Of a DNA stretch of 64,000 nt, positions 6,988-15,640 are shown in pieces. The position numbers were made by a program, and so were the translations under genes. Every line of letters starts with the position of its first letter. Positions within the stretch are counted from its first letter, which is position 1. The notes under the pieces were generated by a model. The model was not told the DNA's origin, ran no database searches, and saw only the letters and a program-made list of their open reading frames with translations. This DNA comes from Leptospira noumeaensis (GTDB lineage: Bacteria; Spirochaetota; Leptospiria; Leptospirales; Leptospiraceae), in the NCBI RefSeq assembly GCF_004770765.1, contig NZ_RQFK01000026.1, forward strand, positions 372,001-436,000. The letters run 5' to 3'.

Positions 6988-7782
6988 ATGGAGTCTGAAA
7001 ACAAAAGCATACTTTATTTATGGAATAGCCGCGTAATGTTTGCAACAAACAACATGCAGACTGATTTTCATTCCCATTATGCTGCCACACTCGCCATTTC
7101 GCTCGAAAAAGAAATCATGATCGAAACACATTTGGGTAAACAATTTTACCGAGTAGCACTTGTTGGCCCAAACACCCATCACAGAACCATTTCTCCTGGA
7201 GTGGAAATGGTGGCATTACTGATAGATCCAGAAACTTACGAATTTGGTTCTATCTCAAAACATATATCTTCAGGTGAAGTCAAACGTTTAGACATCCAAA
7301 ATTTTTTACCCTTAATGGATTCTCTTAAAGCACTGTATTATGGTGATTTAAATGATACTGAAGCCACCAAACTTCAATTAAACTTACTTCGTACGGTTTA
7401 TCCATTTGATACCTTAGAAACAAGTATTGATCCAAGAATTCAAAAAATTGCTCAAAAAATTAGAATGGAAATTCCGAATAGCATTCGGATGAAAGAAATT
7501 GGAAAAGATTTTTCCATTTCAGAAGATAGATTGATTCGATTGTTTAAAGAAAACTTAGGTATTCCACTGCGAAGGTATTTGTTATGGGTGAGAATTCTAC
7601 GAGCAGTCAAAGAATTAAAAGCAGGCAATAATCTGACTGACGCGGCTCATGCAGCAGGTTTTTCCGATTCGGCTCATTTTTCCAGAACATTCAAAGAAAA
7701 TTTTGGATTTATCCCTTCTTTATTTTTTGGACATCTCAAAACAGCAGAAGTTCGCTTCTGTGAACCAAACGAAATTCTTTAA
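6988..7782 (+). CDS. AraC-family transcriptional regulator
   Basis: A 264-residue regulator. The N-terminal half (about residues 1-150) looks like the cupin-type sensor, including NMQTDFHSHYAATLAISLE. The C-terminal half has the double helix-turn-helix: MKEIGKDFSISEDRLIRLFKENLG, then DAAHAAGFSDSAHFSRTFKENFG (each spans over 20 residues; key residues are SEDRLIRLF and SAHFSRTF). A GAGGAT ribosome-binding site precedes the ATG. The effector is unknown. Its neighbours are the DUF1801/MATE genes upstream and the M24/beta-propeller genes downstream; either group could be its regulon. Confidence 0.88.
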   Translation: MESENKSILYLWNSRVMFATNNMQTDFHSHYAATLAISLEKEIMIETHLGKQFYRVALVGPNTHHRTISPGVEMVALLIDPETYEFGSISKHISSGEVKRLDIQNFLPLMDSLKALYYGDLNDTEATKLQLNLLRTVYPFDTLETSIDPRIQKIAQKIRMEIPNSIRMKEIGKDFSISEDRLIRLFKENLGIPLRRYLLWVRILRAVKELKAGNNLTDAAHAAGFSDSAHFSRTFKENFGFIPSLFFGHLKTAEVRFCEPNEIL

Positions 7783-7866
7783 TAATTTTTAATAATACCG
7801 GAATCATTCAAGCAGAGATATTTATAATTTGTTATTCTCTTTTTCTACCAAGGAAAAGAAAAACCA

Positions 7867-8754
7867 ATGCCCTTAACCAAAGAAAGAGGATTGTTTTCCA
7901 AACTCTCCTCGAAATTTTCAAAATTAAATTCTGAATCAATCAGAATTCCTACACCAGAACAGAAAGCCGGCTTTTTAAAAGCTCAAAAACTTGCTTATGA
8001 TTGTGTTACCACAGTTGAAAAACAATTGGTTCCCGGTTGGACAGAAAAACAAACCGCCAAACGTATGGATGAATTTTTACGGGATCATGGGGTTAAAGTA
8101 TTTTTACATAGACCTTTTGCTTGGTTCGGCGAACACGCAAGATTCGATGGATACAAACGTTTCACTCAATTCCATCCTGGCAAAAAAATCTTAAAGGAAG
8201 AAGAATCTTTTATTCTAGACGTTTCACCTGTGGTAGATGGTTACATCGGCGATATTGGATATTCATCATCGCTAATCAAAAATTCTGAACTCGATAAAGG
8301 TATGGATTATCTATTACAACTTCGAAATGAAATTCCAAACTATTTTAGTTCACCTATGACTCCTTCTGAAATTTGGTGGAAAATTGATTCCGATGCAAAA
8401 AATGCCGGATTCGATAATGTACATGCATTGTATCCTTTTGCAGTACTAGGCCATCGTGTTTATAAAGTAAACCTTCCCAATATTTCCTTTCCTTTGTTGC
8501 CAATTAGTTTTGCAAGTTGGTTTAGTTTACAAGGATCTTACGAATTTCTATCACACAAAGTTTTGCCAGAACTCTTAACTCCTGATCATGAAGGAGATAA
8601 AGTTGGACTTTGGGCCATCGAACCACATTTAGGAAGAGGGAAAACTGGTTTTAAATTTGAAGAAATCTTAGTAGTGGAAAAAGACAAAGCCTATTGGTTA
8701 GACGACGATGTCCCACATGTAAACAAATACAAAACACAAAAGGAAACAATATGA
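7867..8754 (+). CDS. M24-family (pita-bread fold) metallopeptidase-like hydrolase
   Basis: A 295-residue protein with the M24 (aminopeptidase P/methionine aminopeptidase) fold. Candidate metal ligands are all visible in order: Asp in ILDVSPVVDGY, Asp in IGDIGYS, His in AVLGHRVYKV, Glu in GLWAIEPHLG and Glu in FKFEEILVVE. It lacks the long N-terminal creatinase-like domain, so only the catalytic domain is present. The substrate could be an X-Pro peptide or a non-peptide compound. Its stop overlaps the next ATG (ATGA at 8751-8754), which ties it to the two beta-propeller lipoproteins as one operon. Confidence 0.8.
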   Translation: MPLTKERGLFSKLSSKFSKLNSESIRIPTPEQKAGFLKAQKLAYDCVTTVEKQLVPGWTEKQTAKRMDEFLRDHGVKVFLHRPFAWFGEHARFDGYKRFTQFHPGKKILKEEESFILDVSPVVDGYIGDIGYSSSLIKNSELDKGMDYLLQLRNEIPNYFSSPMTPSEIWWKIDSDAKNAGFDNVHALYPFAVLGHRVYKVNLPNISFPLLPISFASWFSLQGSYEFLSHKVLPELLTPDHEGDKVGLWAIEPHLGRGKTGFKFEEILVVEKDKAYWLDDDVPHVNKYKTQKETI

Positions 8755-9995
8755 AATTTTTATTTTCTATAAACTCTATCTATTTAATTATCTTTTTTCT
8801 ATTCATTGGATGTAATTCCGGTAATATCAAAATTGGTGCAGCCTATAAACTAGGAAAAGTTCCTGATTCAATTCTAGAAGTAAACCAACCAGATCCCTTT
8901 TTGAACCATTTAAAAATCGACTTTCCTGAGTTACCTGGTCATGACGATCTTATCTTCGATAACAAAAATCAAATTGCTTATGCTTCCGGAATGGATGGAT
9001 GGATTTGGAAATTAGATTTCAAAACAAAATCAGCAGAAGCTTGGGTAAAACCACCGGTGAATCCAGCCGGATTACAATTTTCAAACAAATCCAATGAATC
9101 CATACTCGCTTGTGCTTCAAGACTTGGTGGAGTTAATTATGAAGCAAACAATCGTGTTGGTTTATATGAAATTAATATCAAAACAAAATCAGTGGTTCCG
9201 CTTTTACTAAACCTACCTAATTTAGAAAAATCAGATTTTGAAACAGTTTATCCAGAAACAAAAAGACCGACCTTCTCTCTTCGAAATTTAAACGAATCCA
9301 ATTCAAGAGCCTTCTCCCTATGTAATGATCTCGCCGTATCTAAAGATGGAAATCGAATTTATATTTCCGAACCATTTGAAAGACCTAATGCAGCAATGGG
9401 AAGTGGTGCCGTTCCCGAGGCGATTGGACTTTATCCTCATGGAAAACTTTGGATGTATGATAGAAAACAAAATACAGTTTCTCTCATCATGAGTGGATTT
9501 ACTTTTGTTGATGGCATCGTCATTGCCGATCATTCCTCTTCTAAAGAAGAATCAGTCATCATCACGGAAACAACAAAGTTCAGAATTATCAAAGCAAACA
9601 TCAGTGGCAAACAAGAAGGAACATTTGAAATTTTATTCGAAAATCTTCCGGGACTTGCGGATGGTTTAGAAAGAGATTCATTAGGTAGAATTTGGGTTGG
9701 GATCATCAAACCTCGTTCGGGTCTTATTAATTTTGTTCATAACAACCCGTGGCTAAAACCATTGTTATTATCGATTCCCCAACAAATCCTTCCCATCGCC
9801 AAAAAAACAGGGATTCTACTACTTGATCCATCCGGTAAAAAAGCTCTATATTATTCAATGCATGATGGTTCCAAAATCAAAGATATCTCCGTGGCAGTTC
9901 CCAATTTGAATTCTCTTTATTTTCCATCCTTTGACGCAACCTCTAGAGGATTATATTCCATCCCTACCGATAGTTTAAAGTTAGGTGACAACTAA
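8751..9995 (+). CDS. Strictosidine-synthase/SMP-30-like beta-propeller lipoprotein (paralogue A)
   Basis: A 414-residue protein with a signal peptide ending in a lipobox (FFLFIGC-NSG, Cys near residue 22). The rest resembles the six-bladed SMP-30/strictosidine synthase/APMAP family: DGWIWKLDFKT, NDLAVSKDGNRIYISEP, GKLWMYDRKQNTVSLI and the signature GLADGLERDSLGRIWVGI. Characterised relatives include lactonases and arylesterases; activity here is inferred only. The start ATG overlaps the M24 stop, and the next paralogue begins two bases after its own stop. The frame could extend upstream to 8694, but that is inside the M24 gene and lacks a signal peptide. Confidence 0.75.
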   Translation: MKFLFSINSIYLIIFFLFIGCNSGNIKIGAAYKLGKVPDSILEVNQPDPFLNHLKIDFPELPGHDDLIFDNKNQIAYASGMDGWIWKLDFKTKSAEAWVKPPVNPAGLQFSNKSNESILACASRLGGVNYEANNRVGLYEINIKTKSVVPLLLNLPNLEKSDFETVYPETKRPTFSLRNLNESNSRAFSLCNDLAVSKDGNRIYISEPFERPNAAMGSGAVPEAIGLYPHGKLWMYDRKQNTVSLIMSGFTFVDGIVIADHSSSKEESVIITETTKFRIIKANISGKQEGTFEILFENLPGLADGLERDSLGRIWVGIIKPRSGLINFVHNNPWLKPLLLSIPQQILPIAKKTGILLLDPSGKKALYYSMHDGSKIKDISVAVPNLNSLYFPSFDATSRGLYSIPTDSLKLGDN

Positions 9996-9996
9996 A

Positions 9997-11304
9997 ATGA
10001 AAAAAAATATTATAAACTCTTCTTCATTCCATAACTATAGAAACTCAAGTCCGATCGTTATATTCTTTGTATGTTTGATTTTATTTTCTTGCAGAACACC
10101 AGAAGAATATTTTAAAAATCAAATCAAAGGCCCTGTTGATCTTCCTTACAATCCTTCCATAGAATCAATCAAATCTGAAGGTGATCCCATCAAACAAAAT
10201 ATAACAATTAGTGGATCAAATTTACCGGCGCAGGATGAAATCCTTCTCCAGGAAGATTTAGGCAGAGCCTTTGTCGCTTCGATTGATGGATGGATTTGGA
10301 AAGTTGATCTAACCACTAACCTAGCGGAACCATTTGTGAAAACTCCGCTTCTACCTGGTGGTATGGTGTTTCATCCAAAAAATCAAGATATCATTTATAT
10401 GTGTTTGTCACGTGGAAAACAACATGAAAGTAACCTCAACGAAACACCTGGAATTTACGAACTCACTATTTCCACAAAACAAATTCGTAAAATCGGCACA
10501 CGAGTTCCCCTTGTAGACAAAACTAAAGAACCATCCAATGATCAAATTGGTATTTTTTATTCCAAAGGAAAAGAAACTAAAATCCCAATCAGCGAGTTAA
10601 ATAATACTAACAGCCGCAATGTGGAAAAAGCAGACGACTTGGCGATTAGTAAAGACGGAGAAAGGATCTATTTCACAGAACCCTACGACCATCCAAATGC
10701 AATCCTTGGCGTGAGCATACAATCAAAACAAGAAGTTCTCACATTAGGACGAAATGGACATCTTTGGAAATATGATTTAAAAGATAACACCGCAAGCTTG
10801 ATAGCACACCAGTATACTTACTTGGATGGAATTTTATTGGAATACTCGCAAAAAGAAAGCGAACAAGAATCCTCTATCTTACTGAATGAACTTTCAAAAT
10901 CCAGACTCATTCGATTACACTTAAGCGGCGATAAATCCGGAAAAGACGAACTAGTCATCGAAGGCCTTCCTGGATTTCCCGATGGTATGGATAGAGATCC
11001 AAGCGGACGGATTTGGATTGCCATCCCCGTAGAAAGATCCAAACTCATTACTTGGTTACACAAACATCCATTTTGGAAACGTCTCGTTCTCTACATCCCT
11101 GAAAAACTACAACCCGTATCAAAAAAAACAAGTATCATCGCACTTTCACCTAACGGAACAAATCCGATATACTACTCAGTCCACGACGGAAGTTTATTTT
11201 CCTATATCATCGTTGTTGTGCCAGGAAAAGAAAAACTATACCTAGCTGTTTACCAAGATGGTTTCAAAGGATTTGTTACAATGCCATATCCTAACAATTT
11301 ATAG
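9997..11304 (+). CDS. Strictosidine-synthase/SMP-30-like beta-propeller lipoprotein (paralogue B)
   Basis: A 435-residue protein, co-linear paralogue of the preceding gene. Shared blocks are DGWIWKVDLTT, DDLAISKDGERIYFTEP, GHLWKYDLKDNTASLI and GFPDGMDRDPSGRIWIAI. The N-terminus has an unusually long polar lead (about 20 residues) before the hydrophobic stretch and lipobox (LILFSC-RTPEE). ATG 9997 lies two bases after the upstream stop; a GTG at 9985 would overlap it. Two tandem divergent copies suggest duplication followed by specialisation on related substrates. Confidence 0.75.
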   Translation: MKKNIINSSSFHNYRNSSPIVIFFVCLILFSCRTPEEYFKNQIKGPVDLPYNPSIESIKSEGDPIKQNITISGSNLPAQDEILLQEDLGRAFVASIDGWIWKVDLTTNLAEPFVKTPLLPGGMVFHPKNQDIIYMCLSRGKQHESNLNETPGIYELTISTKQIRKIGTRVPLVDKTKEPSNDQIGIFYSKGKETKIPISELNNTNSRNVEKADDLAISKDGERIYFTEPYDHPNAILGVSIQSKQEVLTLGRNGHLWKYDLKDNTASLIAHQYTYLDGILLEYSQKESEQESSILLNELSKSRLIRLHLSGDKSGKDELVIEGLPGFPDGMDRDPSGRIWIAIPVERSKLITWLHKHPFWKRLVLYIPEKLQPVSKKTSIIALSPNGTNPIYYSVHDGSLFSYIIVVVPGKEKLYLAVYQDGFKGFVTMPYPNNL

Positions 11305-11354
11305 GTGATATTTAGGTGCCTCGCAATTGGTTCGTAAACCCTTATCATTACTAC

Positions 11355-11430
11355 AAAGCGATCCCGCTCTCCGTTCCAATCTTTCCCTTCGGGAAAGGAT
11401 TTCCACTGCGATCGGTGGCGGGAAAAATTC
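11355..11430. repeat. Folded palindromic repeat
   Basis: Nested inverted repeats: the outer arms TCCCGC (11362-11367) and GCGGGA (11418-11423), and the inner arms AATCTTTCCC (11378-11387) and GGGAAAgGATT (11391-11401), which have a TTC loop. The opening CAAAGCGATCCCGCTCT is, as I recall, common between genes in Leptospira genomes. It could act as a transcript-end structure for the upstream operon, but there is no T-run. Confidence 0.55.
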
Positions 11431-11538
11431 CAATACAAACACGACTCAAATAGAGAGAAATATGAACTTTCTAGAACTAAAAATTTTTAGATTTCAGAAA
11501 GAAATTTCCTTTTTCTAAAGACTGTGATATTTGGAACT

Positions 11539-11604
11539 CATTGGGAGGCGGGTCTAGTTCCCCACCCTCTAATCGGGCGGGGATACTCATATCCAATCCT
11601 GTAC
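11539..11604 (+). repeat. Structured intergenic repeat, copy 2
   Basis: Nearly identical to 3132-3196, from CATTGGGAGGCGGG to CCAATCCTGTAC, with the same ATTGG/CCAAT outer pairing and TCCCCACCC/GGGCGGGGA inner hairpin. As in copy 1, a TTGAC motif follows about 30 bases later (11632-11636), and the copy lies in the leader of a plus-strand gene. Confidence 0.75.
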
Positions 11605-11669
11605 ACGCGAATACAAACACCCAAATCCCACTTGACCAAATTTTGATTTCGATTCTAATTCCACCACCT

Positions 11670-12545
11670 ATGAAAAAAATATCCCGATTCCTTTTGATCA
11701 CCTTTCTTTCCTTAGTGGGCTTTCTCGGTCTCTTGGTCACAACTATCTATACGATTAGTTCCATACGGATGAACAAAACCTACGAAGTAAAACCTGTCCC
11801 CATTCCCAAATTTACGAAACCCTTAGACATCGCCGAAGGAAAACGCCTCTACCAATCCAGAGGATGTGGTGATTGCCATGACGTAGATGGAAGTGGAAAA
11901 ACATTCATTCAGGATCCAGCTATCGGAACTCTATCCGGAGCTAACTTAACAATCGGTAAAGGTGGAATTTTATCAGACAGATCTGATGAAGAACTGGCCA
12001 TCGCCATCCGACATGGTGTAGGCAAAAACGGTAAGGCTTTAATATTTATGCCTTCGACCGATTTCCAAGGAATGACCAACGAAGACGTTGGAAAATTGAT
12101 TTCTTATTTGCGTTCCACTCCAGCCGTTGACAAGCCGCAAGGAGATATCAAACCAGGTCCTTTAGGAAGATTTCTATTTTTGATCGGAGAAATTCCTATT
12201 TTCGTTTCTGCTGAAATCATCAAACATGACATAGTTCACTTAACAAACATTACACCTTCTGTTTCCTTAGATTACGGAAAATATGTTGCATCAACTTGTA
12301 CTGGTTGTCATGGATTTAATCTAAAAGGAGGGCCGATCCAAGGTGCACCACCAGAATGGCCACCTGCTCAAGATATCAGCAAAATTGGTTTAACAAATTA
12401 TACGGAGTCTAATTTTATCCAAACCATCAGAACAGGGAAACGCCCCGATGGTTCAGAAATGAAATTTCCAATGCCTTGGCAAAGTTTGGGTCAACTCACA
12501 GACACAGAACTCAAAGCACTTTGGATGTACTTACAAACAATTTAA
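11670..12545 (+). CDS. Membrane-anchored di-haem cytochrome c
   Basis: A 291-residue protein. One N-terminal membrane segment (FLLITFLSLVGFLGLLVTTI) anchors it with the haem domains outside the cytoplasm. Two c-type haem sites are present: CGDCH at about residue 66 and CTGCH at about residue 210, each in its own domain. Likely axial methionines are FMPSTD and KFPMPWQ. The role is presumably periplasmic electron transfer; the partner is not visible nearby. The frame extends to 11541 but that part is translated repeat; ATG 11670 starts a normal anchor (MKKISRF). Confidence 0.88.
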   Translation: MKKISRFLLITFLSLVGFLGLLVTTIYTISSIRMNKTYEVKPVPIPKFTKPLDIAEGKRLYQSRGCGDCHDVDGSGKTFIQDPAIGTLSGANLTIGKGGILSDRSDEELAIAIRHGVGKNGKALIFMPSTDFQGMTNEDVGKLISYLRSTPAVDKPQGDIKPGPLGRFLFLIGEIPIFVSAEIIKHDIVHLTNITPSVSLDYGKYVASTCTGCHGFNLKGGPIQGAPPEWPPAQDISKIGLTNYTESNFIQTIRTGKRPDGSEMKFPMPWQSLGQLTDTELKALWMYLQTI

Positions 12546-12570
12546 ATTTTCATTCTAACAAAATGAAAAT
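12546..12570. terminator. AT-rich hairpin between convergent genes
   Basis: ATTTTCATT (12546-12554) pairs with AATGAAAAT (12562-12570) across a seven-base loop, right after the cytochrome stop. It is followed on the plus strand by a T-rich run, and the convergent protease gene ends at 12576. It may serve both directions. Confidence 0.5.
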
Positions 12571-12575
12571 CTAAA

Positions 12576-15026
12576 TTATTTTTCTTTGGTAAAACTCAGT
12601 TCCGTTCCATTGTCAAAATCTTTGATGGATTGGAACTGAGCCAAAGAATTACCTTCTAATGATTTAGATAATTCAAACAAAAATCCATTTGTTTTTAAAG
12701 AATGGCTACCGGGTGTCCATGATCCTTTAAATTGCTGAATTTCCTTTTCATTTAACTTTAATTTAGCGGTAAAATCTTGTCCGTTCCCTAAAATTTCTAC
12801 CCAAACCGTTTGTGGACCAGATTTTGGATTCCAATACATAGAAGACCATTTTCCCACAAAAGAAGTTGGTAATTCTTCCAATGACATAGCTCTTTTTTTC
12901 ACTTGGGTTTTTGGTTCATTCCAGAATACAGATACAAAATTGGAATCTTTCGATTCAGAACCGAGTTCCGATTTCGAGCGAACTGAATACAAAAACAAAT
13001 CACCTGAATTTCCGGGAAAGGTTTCACTAAAGGAATTTTTTTTAGCATCAACACCAGAAACAAATTCTAGTTTTCCTAACTTCCCTCCACCTTTCATCTG
13101 TTTGCGATAAATATAGTATTCAAAACTATCTTTTACAGAATCCCATTTCAAAGTGACAAGTTTATCCTTACCAATGGTATTTGAAACCAATTGTTTTGGT
13201 GGAGCCAAAGTCACACCACCTGCTCTTTTTGTAAGTCCAGGATCTGTTTTTCCAAACGCAACTTCACTTGGCTCTGCATAACCTAGATCATTTGCAGATA
13301 TAATGGTATATAGATATGGTTTTCCATTTTGGATGGCAACATCGGTATCTGTATAACTGGTTCCTGAAATTTCAAATTGACCGGAAGGTTCTGCCCTTTC
13401 ATCAAACCGATATAAAAAATATACCTTAGCGCCAGGTGCCGCATTCCAATTCAAAATAATTTTATTCGAATAATCTCCATGAGTTGCTGTTAGCTGACTC
13501 ACTTGGTTCGGCAATAAATTCTGATCTGCAACATCAATCACTACAGACTCGCTCCAATCACCAGATGGTTTGGACTGCACTAAAGCAACCACACGATAAA
13601 AATTGGATTCACCAACTTTGGGAGAAGGATCTGTAAAATTTGGTATTTTACTTGTCCCTATTGTTTTCCATTTTAGAGAGGAATCTGATCGCGCAATTGA
13701 GTAACTTGTCGCCCCATCCAATGCAGACCAACTTAATTCCACATTCGGTGTCGATCCACTCACATATATCACACCAGTAAGACCGACAACTTGCCCAATA
13801 CTTCCATTGGAATTTGCTTCAGCCGCAGTAAATCCTTCGACATCCAAAGATGCTAGCGACACTTCTTCCGTTCCAACAGAAAGGATACGATATACATAAG
13901 TAGAGTTAGGTGAAACTGAAATATCAGTAAAACTTGGTTTATCCGAATATCCTAAATCATAAAATTCAGATTCTTCTTTTCTTTGAATCAAATAAGCAAC
14001 GGCCAAATCTTGTTGTTTCCAAGTTAAAACAATTTTTGTGTCAAACTCACCTTTTGATGCTTTAATTTCTGCTGGAGGTGCAATTGGTTTTTTTGTTGGA
14101 GTTACATTGACAATCGGAGTACTTTGTGGCGCAGGTTCATCAATAATGGCATAGGTTTCTTGTCCTACTTTGGCAAGCATTGAATAAGACACCCAACCGA
14201 ATCCTTTGTCTCCCCAACTAGTTCCCCAAGAGTTCTGTAATTTAAAAGCTCCCTTTTTTCCAGATTTGGATTTTTTATCATCATCATAACCAACGATCGT
14301 CATGGCATGACCACCATAACTCTGACCACTATTTTCGTCATAAACGGCAGAACCTTTTACCTTATAAAAGGCATCATCAATGATCATCCCTACCATCACA
14401 ACATTCTTGCCAGCTAACACTCGCTTTATCTCATCTGGGTTTTTATAATTTAATCTTGAGAATGATTTAATTTTGTATTTGAGAGCTTCTTTTTTAGAAC
14501 TTTGAGAAGGCTGCGTGAGATAGTCTTTATCAGAATAAGGCATACTACTCCAAGGAGCGGCACCGTTAGACTTTAAGAATTCCATTGTTTTATAATAATA
14601 TAAACCTTTATCTTCTCCACCATTCTGTTGGTTGTAAATAAAAGCAGGTGAAAAAACAAAGTTTCCCTTTCCGCCAGCAAAGGGAGGATCATATTCTGTG
14701 GTTTGATCTTTGTTTTTTAACAAATAAGATTTGATCGCATAACCAGTGGCCCATGCGACACAACTATTTTGCCTTCCTTGGTTTCCAACAGGAGGCATCA
14801 TGGAAGATAAATCGATAGATTTTGGTAACTCTTCAAAAGAATTAAAATCTCTTTTGAGAGGGATACTATCTTGAATTTCTTTGGAACTAGGGATATAACC
14901 ACAAGAAAAAGTTCCTGGTTTACAGCCGGGGGAACGAACACTACTCGGATCAAATTCTTCAGTAAAAACTGCACTCGTAAATAATAGGAATAATCCGATT
15001 ATTCTCCAATTTTGATTTAAACTCAT
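12576..15026 (-). CDS. Secreted papain-like (C1) cysteine protease with fibronectin type III-like repeats
   Basis: An 816-residue protein. It has a signal peptide (IIGLFLLFTSAVFT) and then a C1A protease domain to about residue 290. The catalytic set is complete: Gln83 and Cys89 in NQGRQNSCVAWA, His240 in YGGHAMTIVGYD, and Asn265 in LQNSWGTSWGDKGFGW. After a proline-rich linker (TPTKKPIAPPAE) come about four fibronectin type III-like modules (residues 315-700; repeated pattern KIVLTWK...YLIQRK...YVYRI), then a C-terminal beta domain. No propeptide of the usual cathepsin type is obvious. Its start overlaps the stop of the upstream small gene by four bases, so the two are coupled. Confidence 0.85.
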   Translation of the reverse strand: MSLNQNWRIIGLFLLFTSAVFTEEFDPSSVRSPGCKPGTFSCGYIPSSKEIQDSIPLKRDFNSFEELPKSIDLSSMMPPVGNQGRQNSCVAWATGYAIKSYLLKNKDQTTEYDPPFAGGKGNFVFSPAFIYNQQNGGEDKGLYYYKTMEFLKSNGAAPWSSMPYSDKDYLTQPSQSSKKEALKYKIKSFSRLNYKNPDEIKRVLAGKNVVMVGMIIDDAFYKVKGSAVYDENSGQSYGGHAMTIVGYDDDKKSKSGKKGAFKLQNSWGTSWGDKGFGWVSYSMLAKVGQETYAIIDEPAPQSTPIVNVTPTKKPIAPPAEIKASKGEFDTKIVLTWKQQDLAVAYLIQRKEESEFYDLGYSDKPSFTDISVSPNSTYVYRILSVGTEEVSLASLDVEGFTAAEANSNGSIGQVVGLTGVIYVSGSTPNVELSWSALDGATSYSIARSDSSLKWKTIGTSKIPNFTDPSPKVGESNFYRVVALVQSKPSGDWSESVVIDVADQNLLPNQVSQLTATHGDYSNKIILNWNAAPGAKVYFLYRFDERAEPSGQFEISGTSYTDTDVAIQNGKPYLYTIISANDLGYAEPSEVAFGKTDPGLTKRAGGVTLAPPKQLVSNTIGKDKLVTLKWDSVKDSFEYYIYRKQMKGGGKLGKLEFVSGVDAKKNSFSETFPGNSGDLFLYSVRSKSELGSESKDSNFVSVFWNEPKTQVKKRAMSLEELPTSFVGKWSSMYWNPKSGPQTVWVEILGNGQDFTAKLKLNEKEIQQFKGSWTPGSHSLKTNGFLFELSKSLEGNSLAQFQSIKDFDNGTELSFTKEK

Positions 15027-15544
15027 GGTTTCATCCTCTCTATGATTTGTATGATGCTTATTTTTTGTTTCTGACTTGGTTTTTTTTTATCTTCCAACAT
15101 ATAGTAAAACTTTGATTTGGTGGAATCGAATTTGAAAGAAACAAAATTGTAACTAACTCCAGTTATTGTCTCCTCGGGAGAAGGTTCGATCGTTAAAGAA
15201 GTAATGCCAGTATTAAAAAGTTTCTGCATCCAAGATTCGTAATTTACAGCCGATATCTCTCTCGTTTCATTGAGTATCTGTTTTCCCGCGCGTGACTGTT
15301 GCCGTGTGAGTAAAATTTTATTTTTACTCGTTACCAATCGGTAGTGTTTTCCATACCGAAATTCAGGTGCAATGGCTCCAGAACTTTCTTCCCATACAAG
15401 TTCCATGGGTTTCCAATTTCCTTTCTGATCCTTAAGAATCCAGGTTTTGGTTTGTAATTTTGTAGTTTTAGTTTGAGCAACCAGTATAAGTCCTGGAAAT
15501 AAAACCAAACAAACAAAAAATAAATTTCTAAAAAAGGAAATCAA
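15023..15544 (-). CDS. Exported protein of unknown function coupled to the papain-like protease
   Basis: A 173-residue protein with a signal peptide (FFVCLVLFPGLILVAQ). The mature part is basic and rich in beta-strand pattern (WKPMELVWEES, HYRLVTSKNKILLTRQQ). No family is recognised. It overlaps the downstream protease gene by four bases, so it is translated with it; a role as inhibitor, chaperone or partner of the protease is plausible but not demonstrated by the sequence. Confidence 0.6.
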   Translation of the reverse strand: MISFFRNLFFVCLVLFPGLILVAQTKTTKLQTKTWILKDQKGNWKPMELVWEESSGAIAPEFRYGKHYRLVTSKNKILLTRQQSRAGKQILNETREISAVNYESWMQKLFNTGITSLTIEPSPEETITGVSYNFVSFKFDSTKSKFYYMLEDKKKPSQKQKISIIQIIERMKP

Positions 15545-15559
15545 AGTGGATTGATCACA

Positions 15560-15590
15560 TCTTGTTTCCCAAAGAAAACAAGACTTTTTT
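15560..15590 (+). terminator. Hairpin followed by T-run
   Basis: TCTTGTTT (15560-15567) pairs with AAACAAGA (15576-15583), followed on the plus strand by CTTTTTT. It lies between two minus-strand genes and has no plus-strand gene to end, so it may be a bidirectional structure ending the transcript of the 566-residue membrane protein. Confidence 0.35.
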
Positions 15591-15640
15591 CAGCATAAAA
15601 CAGTGTTCGAAAGTAGGAGAAGTGAATAGAGTTTGCAGTT

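Larger units (their letters stand above)
11305..11669. other. Repeat-rich intergenic stretch
   Basis: No convincing gene. The frames that stay open here translate the repeats. It contains a folded repeat at 11355-11430 and copy 2 of the structured repeat at 11539-11604, then leads into the cytochrome gene at 11670. Confidence 0.6.

Noticed and set aside
11477..11740. Minus-strand open frame of 87 codons opposite the cytochrome start
   Set aside because: It is repeat sequence plus the antisense of the cytochrome signal anchor; no coding features.
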